DNA of 64,000 nucleotides from CAG-826 sp964654155 (lineage in GTDB: Bacteria > Bacillota_I > Bacilli_A > RFN20 > CAG-826), in the NCBI GenBank assembly GCA_964654155.1, contig CAZZGL010000001.1, positions 1-64,000 of the forward strand. Direction: 5' to 3'. A program made the translations under genes and the position numbers. Below are positions 17,063 through 25,021 of this stretch, piece after piece. Under the pieces are notes generated by a model. That model was not told where the DNA came from, made no database searches, and worked only from the letters and a program-made list of their open reading frames with translations. Every line of letters starts with the position of its first letter. Positions within the stretch are counted from its first letter, which is position 1.

Positions 17063-17136
17063 GCCTCCTTAGTTAAGTGGTATAACGGATCCATGGTAAG
17101 GATCTATTGCTAGTTCGATTCTGGCAGGAGGCACCA
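17063..17136 (+). tRNA. tRNA-Thr (anticodon GGU)
   Basis: A complete 74-base cloverleaf. The acceptor GCCTCCT (17063-17069) pairs with AGGAGGC (17126-17132). The D stem is GTTA/TAAC, the anticodon stem GATCC/GGATC with loop ATGGTAA and anticodon GGT at 17095-17097. The T stem GCTAG/CTGGC has one G-U pair and loop TTCGATT. The discriminator is A and the CCA end is encoded. It reads ACC/ACU codons and is a single tRNA unit with its own promoter and terminator. Confidence 0.96.
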
Positions 17137-17147
17137 TTTTAGTTTGC

Positions 17148-17176
17148 AAAGTCCGATTATATCGGGCTTTTATTCT
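17148..17176 (+). terminator. terminator of tRNA-Thr
   Basis: AAAGTCCGAT (17148-17157) pairs with ATCGGGCTTT (17161-17170) with one G-U pair, followed by a T-rich run. The next 150 bases up to the opp control region show nothing recognisable. Confidence 0.85.
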
Positions 17177-17327
17177 ATATGTAAATGTCGAAAAAAGTTT
17201 TACTAAAAAAATATTTTTAACGCATGTTTTTAGCCTAAAAAAATTAACTCAATTTTGATATTAAATAAAAGCAAAATGGTTGTGTGTTAATTATCGTTCT
17301 TTTTTTCTTTAGAAAAAAACAAACACA

Positions 17328-17341
17328 TGAAAGCACTTTCA
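17328..17341 (+). promoter_or_regulatory. cre-like palindrome upstream of opp
   Basis: TGAAAGCACTTTCA differs from the ideal CcpA box TGAAAGCGCTTTCA at one base. It lies 21 bases upstream of the -35 box, a position from which CcpA activates in genes such as ackA of Bacillus. It might equally be the operator of another LacI-family protein. Confidence 0.5.
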
Positions 17342-17362
17342 TTTTTACTCACTTTTTTTTAG

Positions 17363-17391
17363 TTGACTTAGGCACCTTATTAGAGTAATAT
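17363..17391 (+). promoter_or_regulatory. promoter of the opp operon
   Basis: TTGACT (17363-17368) and TAATAT (17386-17391) with a 17-base spacer form a strong sigma-A promoter, about 50 bases upstream of the oppA ribosome site. Confidence 0.75.
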
Positions 17392-17447
17392 ATTCATATC
17401 ATATTTATGATATTAATTATATTTAAATGAAAAAGGAGGAAAAGTTT

Positions 17448-19901
17448 ATGAAAAAAACTTATTTATTTGGACTCGCTTTATTATCTTCTGTTATGTTAAT
17501 CACTTCATGTGGTGGCGGAGAAAGTGAAGTTGATTATCAATATAACACCTATTTAAGCGGTAGTCCTACACACTGGAATGTCCACACATGGCAAGAAAGT
17601 ACTGAATCAATAATCTTCAGCTATACTGAGACAGGATTATACGACTTTGTGTTGGATAGAGATGAAAACAATAAACCAATCGGTTATAAAATCATTCCTG
17701 AAATGGCGGCGGCAGATCCTGTTGATACTCAATTAGACGAGGATCCTACAAATGATTTGACCGATGATGAAATTCTTAATTATTCAATGAACTCCGCAAC
17801 AGGCGATACTGGCGTTAAATGGATTATCGATTTAAATCCAAATGCAAAATGGGAAAATGGAGAACCTATTAATGCTGATACATACATTGAATCGATGAAA
17901 GATCTTCTCGATCCAAAAATGCAAAACTATCGTGCTTCATCTTACTATTTAGACACTTTAAAAATTGCAAACGCTGAAGCTTACTATAAATCAGGACGTA
18001 CGACATTTGAACAATATTCAAAATATTTTGAAGAACCTGGATATGCAACTGCGGATTATTTTTATAGTTTTGATGCTTATAATGCGTATATTTCGACATT
18101 ATCCACTGAGTACAATACACTTATTGAATGGTTTAATGAAGTTGCACTTACCACACTTGATAAACAAGCAAATGAAGGCAATGAGTCATTAATCAAAATT
18201 TTCTCAAATTACATGACATTCAATCGTATTAAGAAAAAAGATGGTGATGATAAAGAATATCTAGGTATTGATTCCATAACCTTAACCGATAAGCAAAAAG
18301 GCTACCATAAACTTTCTGCAGGTGATAGAGAAATGATTGAAACCCTAGCAATGTTATTATCAGGTTCAACATTACAAGCTGAAATTGATTCAATGATCGA
18401 TGTTATTACCTATCTCCGTTATACATGGCCAGAAATTGAATGGAGCACTGTTGGCTTGGTTAAATCGGGTGAGTATCAATTAACACTTTATTTAGCAGTT
18501 GAAATCGAAGAATTCTATTTAAAATATAACCTTGCTGGTAACTGGATTGTTTATCAACCATATTATGATGGTGGTAAAACAACACAAGGTGATTTAACAA
18601 TTACAAATTATGCTACAAAGAAAGAAAATTATATGTCTTATGGACCATATAAATTAACTAGATTCCAATCAGGAAAATCTGTCATTCTTGATAGAAATGA
18701 AAACTGGTATGGATATACTGATGGAAAACATGCTGGACAATATCAAACAACTCGCGTTAAGATGGAAGTTATCAAAGAACATTCCGTTGCTTTACAAAAA
18801 TTTTTAAATGGTGATTTAGATGATATTGCCTTAACATCAGATGATATTAAAACATACGCTAATTCTCAAAGAATTTATAAAACACAAACTACTTACTCAC
18901 AAAAATTATCATTTAACACCGATTGGAACGCTTTATCAGGTCGTCAAACAGCTGGTGTTAATAAAACAATTTTAACAAACTATAACTTTAGAAAAGCGTT
19001 CTCTTACGCAATGGATCGTAAAAAATTTGCAGCTGACTATACTTCAGGTCACTTACCATCAACGGTTTTGTTGAACAGTCAATACATTTCCGATTATGCA
19101 AATAACGAAGTTTATCGTGAGACCGAACAAGGAAGACGCGTTTCTACTGATTTATATGGCAATATTGAAAATGGTTTCTCTGTGGAAATAGCAAAAGAAT
19201 TATTCCAAAAGGCTTATGATGAAGAAATTGCTAATACCGTTGAAGGAAGTTTAAGTCCTAACGATAAGATTAATATTCAAATTTTACTTTATAACAACGA
19301 ATCTGAAACTTCTAAGGCTCAAGTTAATTTTATTCGTACTTGTTTAGCAAACGCTACTAAAGGAACCTCTTTAGAAGGTAAAATTGAAATTACAACTCGT
19401 AAAGATGAAGACTATTACAATACCGCTTATGAGGGCAAATTTGATTGTATATGGTCAATTTGGGGCGGTATGACAATGGATCCGTATGGATTTATGCAAG
19501 TTTATACTAAAGAAGGAACATTGTGTGAGTATGGATTCCATCCATCAAATGAACCATTAACAATAGATGGTCAATATTTAAAAGAAGAAAATAACAATGA
19601 ATCTTTAACATTAACTTATGATGAATGGCGTGTCGCTATTGCTTCTGGTGGTAGATTTGCTAAAGGAAGCCATGAAGTTCGTTTAAATATTTTATCTGAA
19701 CTTGAAAAAGCGATTATTAATCGTTATGAAACAATTTGCTTTACATCAAGAGCAGAAGCTGAACTTGTTTCATATAAAGTTAAATTAGGTTCTGAAGAAG
19801 ATTTACCACTTGTTGGTCGTGGTGGAATTCGTGAGACAACTTACAATTATACCGCTTCTGAATGGGCGAAAATTAAGAAAACCTTAAATTATACAATCTA
19901 A
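17448..19901 (+). CDS. oppA: oligopeptide ABC transporter, substrate-binding lipoprotein
   Basis: Extracellular solute-binding protein family 5, anchored to the membrane by lipid. The signal peptide ends in the lipobox LITSC, with lipidated Cys at residue 21. Family marks include AKWENGEPINADTYIESMKDLLDPK, YATKKENYMSYGPYKLTRF and FRKAFSYAMDRKKFA. At 817 aa it is longer than the usual 540-600. An ATG at 17427 contains the AAGGAGGAAAA ribosome site, so the start is ATG at 17448. It heads an operon with two permeases and two ATPases. Peptides are the likely cargo. Confidence 0.92.
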   Translation: MKKTYLFGLALLSSVMLITSCGGGESEVDYQYNTYLSGSPTHWNVHTWQESTESIIFSYTETGLYDFVLDRDENNKPIGYKIIPEMAAADPVDTQLDEDPTNDLTDDEILNYSMNSATGDTGVKWIIDLNPNAKWENGEPINADTYIESMKDLLDPKMQNYRASSYYLDTLKIANAEAYYKSGRTTFEQYSKYFEEPGYATADYFYSFDAYNAYISTLSTEYNTLIEWFNEVALTTLDKQANEGNESLIKIFSNYMTFNRIKKKDGDDKEYLGIDSITLTDKQKGYHKLSAGDREMIETLAMLLSGSTLQAEIDSMIDVITYLRYTWPEIEWSTVGLVKSGEYQLTLYLAVEIEEFYLKYNLAGNWIVYQPYYDGGKTTQGDLTITNYATKKENYMSYGPYKLTRFQSGKSVILDRNENWYGYTDGKHAGQYQTTRVKMEVIKEHSVALQKFLNGDLDDIALTSDDIKTYANSQRIYKTQTTYSQKLSFNTDWNALSGRQTAGVNKTILTNYNFRKAFSYAMDRKKFAADYTSGHLPSTVLLNSQYISDYANNEVYRETEQGRRVSTDLYGNIENGFSVEIAKELFQKAYDEEIANTVEGSLSPNDKINIQILLYNNESETSKAQVNFIRTCLANATKGTSLEGKIEITTRKDEDYYNTAYEGKFDCIWSIWGGMTMDPYGFMQVYTKEGTLCEYGFHPSNEPLTIDGQYLKEENNNESLTLTYDEWRVAIASGGRFAKGSHEVRLNILSELEKAIINRYETICFTSRAEAELVSYKVKLGSEEDLPLVGRGGIRETTYNYTASEWAKIKKTLNYTI

Positions 19902-19926
19902 GTTTGGCTTTGATTTACTTACATAT

Positions 19927-19957
19927 TAAGGGTGAATTCTATGTAAAAACACCCTTA
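19927..19957 (+). other. intercistronic stem-loop after oppA
   Basis: TAAGGGTG (19927-19934) pairs with CACCCTTA (19950-19957). No T-tract follows, so it is more likely an mRNA-stabilising hairpin or weak attenuator that keeps the binding protein in excess of the membrane subunits. Confidence 0.55.
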
Positions 19958-19970
19958 GTATGTATTATTT

Positions 19971-20002
19971 TATATGCGCGCGCGTATACGCGTACGTATA
20001 TA
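19971..20002. repeat. 32-base alternating pyrimidine-purine tract
   Basis: Every base from 19971 to 20002 alternates pyrimidine and purine, including GCGCGCGCG and the palindrome CGCGTATACGCG. The CpG-rich tract is striking in such AT-rich DNA and has Z-DNA potential. It lies between oppA and oppB. Confidence 0.8.
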
Positions 20003-20057
20003 AGATAATAATTAAAAAAATAAAGGGTACTTAAGAAAAGTTAGGAGTGATTATCTT

Positions 20058-21017
20058 ATGCTAAAATACACTTTAAAAAGAATAGGATTAATGATTTTGA
20101 CCTTTTTTATCATTATGACAATGTGCTTCATTCTCGTTAGATTGCTTCCTGTTAGTGCAGCGCGTGGACTAGGTGTTGACCCTGATCAACTTGAATTAGA
20201 ACGAGAAGCACTAGGATTAAATAAACCTATATTAATTCAATACTGGGATTTCTTAAAAGGACTATTTACAGAGTTTGACTGGGGTTCATCTACTGAAATG
20301 TTTCCAGGTTTATCAGTTGTAGACGAAGTTTTAGGAAAATTACCAGCTACAATCGCGGTTAACATTTATACAATGCTCTTTAGTGTTCCTTTAGGAATTG
20401 TGTTTGGAGTTTATTCCGCATTAAAGAAAAATAAATGGCAAGATCATTTAATTGGTATTTTGGTTATGGTATTTGTTTCCGTGCCAAGTTATGTATATGC
20501 GTTCATTGTTCAATACTTATTTGGTTTTAAATGGGGAATTTTTGATCCGACAGTTATGGATGGAACTAATTATTTTTCTTGGTCAATGTTTGTATCTATG
20601 GCCCTTCCTATCATGTCTTTAGCTTTTGGTACAATTGCTGGATTTACCCGTTATATTCGTGATGAATTGTCTGAAGTTTTAACAAGTGAATTTATGTTAC
20701 TTGCCCGTACAAAAGGTTTAACAAGAAAACAAGCAACAATTAAACATGCATTTAGAAACGCACTTGTTCCTATTTTACCAATGTTTATTGGTGAATTTAT
20801 TGGAATTTTAGGTGGTTCAATGGTTATTGAGAGAGTTTTCTCGATAGATGGTATTGCAGATGTTTATTTGCAATCAATACAAATTGGTAGTGTAGATTAC
20901 AATGTATTCCTATTTATTTCGATGTTCTATGTCGCAATTGGATTAGTCGCGGGAATTGTTGTTGATATAAGTTATGGATTTGTTGATCCACGAATTAGAA
21001 TTGGAGGTAGAAAATAA
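20058..21017 (+). CDS. oppB: oligopeptide ABC transporter, permease OppB
   Basis: Inner-membrane permease with six predicted helices. The N-terminus MLKYTLKRIGLMILTFFIIM…FILVRLLP is the OppB/DppB-type start. The ATPase-contact EAA loop is ARTKGLTRKQATIKHAFRNALVPILP. Length 319 aa is normal. AGGAGTGAT precedes the start. Its stop overlaps the oppC start as TAATG, so translation is coupled. It pairs with OppC to form the membrane channel. Confidence 0.95.
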   Translation: MLKYTLKRIGLMILTFFIIMTMCFILVRLLPVSAARGLGVDPDQLELEREALGLNKPILIQYWDFLKGLFTEFDWGSSTEMFPGLSVVDEVLGKLPATIAVNIYTMLFSVPLGIVFGVYSALKKNKWQDHLIGILVMVFVSVPSYVYAFIVQYLFGFKWGIFDPTVMDGTNYFSWSMFVSMALPIMSLAFGTIAGFTRYIRDELSEVLTSEFMLLARTKGLTRKQATIKHAFRNALVPILPMFIGEFIGILGGSMVIERVFSIDGIADVYLQSIQIGSVDYNVFLFISMFYVAIGLVAGIVVDISYGFVDPRIRIGGRK

Positions 21018-22498
21018 TGGAAAGTTCACAATTTAAAAATTTACCTCAAGAAAAATTTGAATTAGTTCAACGGGATGAATCGATCTTTGATACTAAATTT
21101 GAAACAAAACCAGTTGGATATTTAAAAGATGCATTATTAAGATTTAGAAAGAATAAAGCCTCTGTTGTCGCTTTCTTTGTCTTAATGTTCTTAGTTTTAT
21201 TTGCTATCGTGGTTCCTGAAGTATCAAATTATGATTTAACGACAAATGATCCGGTCTATAAGCAAGTTCTTCCTCGCACAGGAATTACCGATGGAACTGG
21301 ATTCTGGGATGGAACAAAAATAATTGATAATATGACTGATATAGATTATGAACATAATTTACAAATTCCTGGTTATATTGTTAAACATTATAGTACATAT
21401 GAGAAAATTGAAAATGGTACAGTTAGAACAACTTACCATAAAGTTAGAGTTGATACCTATGCGATTGGATATCATTATGTTAACTGTCCTAATTTAAGCG
21501 AATTTAATGAAATACGTGAATATGAAGCTAAAACAGGAAAACAAGTTTTATATCCTATTCTTGATGTTCCTTCATATTATACAGATACACAAGCCGATGA
21601 CCCTAACTGGTATTATGCAACAAATCAAGAGACTGATCCTAGTGATTCAAGACCACTACTTGATAGTAATGGACAGATTATTACTATTTATAAAGTTGAC
21701 GATAATAATGAATTAGTTTATTACCGAGATACTGGTGGCGGATTTGAAATTAGAGTTGATTATCACAATTACTTTGTAATGGTCAATGGTTATGAACCAA
21801 TCTTTGTTTTTGGCGCAAATGCATCGGGTGAAGATATTATGACTAGATTAGCTATTGGTGCTAGATTCTCACTATTATTAGGTGTTTGCGTTTCCTTAAT
21901 TAATATTATTATTGGTATTTGTTATGGTGCGATTGAAGGTTATTATGGTGGTACAGTTGACTTAATCTTAGAAAGAATATCTGACATTTTATCACAAGTA
22001 CCATTTATGATTGTAGCGGTATTATTCAATTTATACTTGTCTGAAAAAGTTGGTATTTTGCCGACATTAGCGTTTGCCTTTGTTCTTACAGGATGGATCG
22101 GAGTTGCTTCTAGAGTGCGTATGCAATTCTATCGTTATAAAGGACAAGAATATGTTCTTGCTGCAAGAACATTAGGAGCAAAAGATGGTCGATTGATATT
22201 TAGACATATTTTACCTAACGCTATTGGAACTATTATTACTTCATGTGTATTGATGATTCCAAGTGTTATTTTCTCAGAATCATCATTAAGTTATTTAGGT
22301 GTTATCGATCTTCAAACAGGTACATCATTTACATCTGTAGGTACAATTTTACAAGAAGGTCAAGGTCACTTACAAAATTATCCACATATCTTGTTGTTCC
22401 CAGCTTTATTTATTGCTTTATTAATGATAAGCTTTAACATTTTTGGTAGAGGTTTACGTGATGCCTTTAACCCATCATTGAGAGGAGTTGAAGAATAA
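21017..22498 (+). CDS. oppC: oligopeptide ABC transporter, permease OppC
   Basis: Second permease. A cytoplasmic N-terminus with the OppC-type VGYLKDALLRFRKNKASVVAFFVLMFLVLFAIVVPEV start gives the first helix (about residues 48-68). An extracytoplasmic segment of about 190 residues then separates helix 1 from helix 2 (near FGANASGEDIMTRLAIGARFSLLLG); in ordinary OppC this loop is about 40. The EAA loop is AARTLGAKDGRLIFRHILPNAIG. The total of 493 aa against about 300 is explained by that loop, which may contact the oversized OppA. It overlaps oppB and oppD by one base each. Confidence 0.94.
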   Translation: MESSQFKNLPQEKFELVQRDESIFDTKFETKPVGYLKDALLRFRKNKASVVAFFVLMFLVLFAIVVPEVSNYDLTTNDPVYKQVLPRTGITDGTGFWDGTKIIDNMTDIDYEHNLQIPGYIVKHYSTYEKIENGTVRTTYHKVRVDTYAIGYHYVNCPNLSEFNEIREYEAKTGKQVLYPILDVPSYYTDTQADDPNWYYATNQETDPSDSRPLLDSNGQIITIYKVDDNNELVYYRDTGGGFEIRVDYHNYFVMVNGYEPIFVFGANASGEDIMTRLAIGARFSLLLGVCVSLINIIIGICYGAIEGYYGGTVDLILERISDILSQVPFMIVAVLFNLYLSEKVGILPTLAFAFVLTGWIGVASRVRMQFYRYKGQEYVLAARTLGAKDGRLIFRHILPNAIGTIITSCVLMIPSVIFSESSLSYLGVIDLQTGTSFTSVGTILQEGQGHLQNYPHILLFPALFIALLMISFNIFGRGLRDAFNPSLRGVEE

Positions 22499-24549
22499 TG
22501 TCAGAAATTAAAAATAATTCAATTGATAAGAATTCTTCCGATCGTATTTTAGAAGTTAAAGATTTACGTATATCATTTAGAACTAATAATGGTACCGTAA
22601 AAGCGGTTCGTGGTATAAATTTTTCTTTGTATCGCGGTCGTACATTAGGTATTGTTGGCGAATCTGGCTCAGGTAAATCAGTTACTTCAAGAGCAATTTT
22701 AGGAATTCTTGCTGGTAATAAGATTATTGATGGTGGACAAATTCTTTATGATGGAAGAGATTTATTAAAATTAAGCGAAGAATCATTTACCAAAATTAGA
22801 GGTTCGAAAATCGCAATGATTTTCCAAGATCCAATGTCTTCTTTAAACCCTCTTATGAAAGTTGGTAAACAACTTACAGAAGCGATGGTTTTAAAAAGAA
22901 AAGCCTCTAAAAGAGAAGCTAAAAAACAAATTAACTATATTAATAAGTTATTATTAAATTATGCTAAGAAATCAAATTATCTTGATACTAAGACAATAAA
23001 TCATTTACTTGATAGATGGATAGAGAGTTCATATTCTCTTATAGATCATATTAATCCAAATGATTATGCGATTGTTTCGCGGTTATATACAATTTGCTTT
23101 AATAAAGATTATTCAAGAGAAATACCACTTAGCAGCGCTGATATTAAATTGTTACGTGAATGTGTTCTTGAGGAAGAAAGTAATGTTTTAGCTTTATTAG
23201 AACAAAATCCAAAAAATAAAAAGTATCAAAAACAAATGAAACAATTAACTAATGATCGAATAAAATTAGTCCATGCAATTGTTAAAAATGTTGTTGATCC
23301 AAATTGGAATTTAACTAAAGAAGAAAAAGATTCAATTATTCAACTTTTAAAAATTGCTTCAAAAGAAGAATATGAAATTGCTCATGAATATAAAGTTAAA
23401 TCCTTAGATTTTGTAAAGCAATTATTAAATGACAAATTTAGTAATTATGATACATATAGTCCAAATGAAATTAAAAAAGCCTTAAAAGAATTATCATCTT
23501 TAATTGTTAAGGCACAATATTCATTAGGTGAAGAAAAAGATGATATTGCTTTAACCTTTGTTCCAACGATTAAAGGTTATATTTCTGAGTACTATGCTTC
23601 ATTAAAATTGATAAAAAAACAAGCTAAATTTGAAGAGAAGAAGGCTAAATTAATTAGTAAAAATAAATATACAAAAGAACTTGAAATTAAAGAAAGAGCC
23701 TTTAGTAGAGAAGTATTAATTGAGCCAAAGAACATTTATGAAAAAACAGTTGATGCTGTGAAATCATTTATTGAGCATATGGAACATATTATTGAAAAAG
23801 ATGCTTATAATGATGATATTTACGCAGAATCGTTGTTTAATTATGTTAATAAACTATATGTTGAAAAAGAACATGTTCTTAGCAAACGTGAAATAAAGGA
23901 TCGAGCAATTGAACTTATGAAGGAAGTTGGTATTCCAGAAGCGGAAAAACGTTTTGATCAATATCCATTCCAATTTTCTGGAGGTATGAGACAAAGAATT
24001 GTTATTGCTATCGCTTTAAGCGCTAATCCGGATATCTTGATTTGTGATGAACCTACAACTGCGCTTGATGTTACAATTCAATCACAAATTCTTGAGCTTA
24101 TTAATCGCTTAAAAGAAGAAAAGGGATTATCAATTATCTTTATTACTCACGATTTAGGTGTTATTGCTAACATGGCAGATGATATTGCAGTAATGTATGC
24201 CGGTAAGATTGTTGAATATGGTAGTGTACAAGATATTTTCTATGATCCTCGTCATCCATATACTTGGGCATTATTATCTTCAATGCCTGACTTAAATACA
24301 AAAGAAAAATTAGAGGCAATTCCAGGAACACCTCCAAATATGATTTTGCCTCCAAAAGGAGATGCCTTTGCTGCTCGTAATAAATATGCGATGAAAATTG
24401 ATTTTGAAGAGGAACCACCTTTATTTAAAATTAGTGATACACATTTTGCAGCAACTTGGCTTTTACATCCAAATGCACCTGAAGTTGTGCCACCACGTAT
24501 CGTTACTGAACGTATTAGAATCGCAAAAGAAAGAAGTAAGGGGGAATAA
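22498..24549 (+). CDS. oppD: oligopeptide ABC transporter ATPase OppD with large insertion
   Basis: ABC ATPase powering the Opp channel. Walker A GESGSGKS is at 54-61, the Q-loop FQDPMSSLNP at 109-118, the signature FSGGMRQR at 493-500, and Walker B ILICDEPTTALD follows. Between Q-loop and signature lie about 380 residues instead of about 50, a lysine- and glutamate-rich, mostly helical insertion of about 330 residues. The C-terminal oligopeptide-ATPase extension with HPYTWALLSSMPDL and IPGTPP is present. Total length is 683 aa against about 350. Insertions in Opp ATPases are known in Mollicutes. Confidence 0.93.
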   Translation: MSEIKNNSIDKNSSDRILEVKDLRISFRTNNGTVKAVRGINFSLYRGRTLGIVGESGSGKSVTSRAILGILAGNKIIDGGQILYDGRDLLKLSEESFTKIRGSKIAMIFQDPMSSLNPLMKVGKQLTEAMVLKRKASKREAKKQINYINKLLLNYAKKSNYLDTKTINHLLDRWIESSYSLIDHINPNDYAIVSRLYTICFNKDYSREIPLSSADIKLLRECVLEEESNVLALLEQNPKNKKYQKQMKQLTNDRIKLVHAIVKNVVDPNWNLTKEEKDSIIQLLKIASKEEYEIAHEYKVKSLDFVKQLLNDKFSNYDTYSPNEIKKALKELSSLIVKAQYSLGEEKDDIALTFVPTIKGYISEYYASLKLIKKQAKFEEKKAKLISKNKYTKELEIKERAFSREVLIEPKNIYEKTVDAVKSFIEHMEHIIEKDAYNDDIYAESLFNYVNKLYVEKEHVLSKREIKDRAIELMKEVGIPEAEKRFDQYPFQFSGGMRQRIVIAIALSANPDILICDEPTTALDVTIQSQILELINRLKEEKGLSIIFITHDLGVIANMADDIAVMYAGKIVEYGSVQDIFYDPRHPYTWALLSSMPDLNTKEKLEAIPGTPPNMILPPKGDAFAARNKYAMKIDFEEEPPLFKISDTHFAATWLLHPNAPEVVPPRIVTERIRIAKERSKGE

Positions 24550-24552
24550 TGC

Positions 24553-24783
24553 ATGTTTGGAAAAATTAAATTATGGATTAGACAAAATTCTGTTTTATAC
24601 TTTATTCTTTCAACCGCAATAGAAGTTGCACTTATTGATATCGCTGCTTTTGTAATTGTAAACTATTTTAGATCTATTTGGAGATTAATAGGATTTGGAA
24701 TTGGCTTAACTATTATTTTAGTGGGTTTACAATTTATTATTTATTTTGCTTCAATAAATAAAAATAGATGTATGGAGGAATAA
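24553..24783 (+). CDS. small two-helix membrane protein, Opp-associated copy 1
   Basis: A 76-residue protein with two predicted transmembrane helices (about 16-36 and 45-67) and a positively charged N-terminus (KIKLWIRQNS). It is homologous along its length to the next gene and to the N-terminus of OppF; FVIVNYFRSIWRL is identical in all three. GGGGGA lies eight bases before the start. Its position between oppD and oppF suggests an accessory subunit of this transporter. No named family is recognised. Confidence 0.8.
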   Translation: MFGKIKLWIRQNSVLYFILSTAIEVALIDIAAFVIVNYFRSIWRLIGFGIGLTIILVGLQFIIYFASINKNRCMEE

Positions 24784-24786
24784 TGT

Positions 24787-25020
24787 ATGGTTAATAGAAT
24801 TAAATCATGGATTAAAAAACATTCTGACTTATACTTTATTCTTTCAACTTTAGTTGAAGTTGCGCTTATTGATATTGTTGTATTTGTAATTGTAAACTAT
24901 TTTAGATCCATTTGGAGATTAATAGGGTTTGGCATTGGATTGACATTGATTTTCGTTGCCATACAATTTGCTATATACTGTGTTTCTTTAGGAAAAAGAA
25001 TCTTAAAGGAGGAAATATAG
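24787..25020 (+). CDS. small two-helix membrane protein, Opp-associated copy 2
   Basis: A 77-residue paralogue of the preceding gene, sharing with it an uninterrupted run of 21 identical residues that starts at FVIVNYFRSIWRL. It has the same two-helix plan and basic N-terminus (RIKSWIKKHS). GGAGG precedes its ATG, and its own end carries the AAAGGAGG ribosome site for oppF. Tandem arrangement with near-identical stretches indicates local duplication. Confidence 0.8.
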   Translation: MVNRIKSWIKKHSDLYFILSTLVEVALIDIVVFVIVNYFRSIWRLIGFGIGLTLIFVAIQFAIYCVSLGKRILKEEI

Positions 25021-25021
25021 T

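Noticed and set aside
17869..18192. Small frames on both strands inside oppA
   Set aside because: They overlap a clear gene, lack ribosome sites and have no protein-like composition.
24549..24569. ATG at 24549 as an alternative start for the first small Opp membrane protein
   Set aside because: It is in another frame and reaches a stop within a few codons; ATG at 24553 gives the conserved protein.
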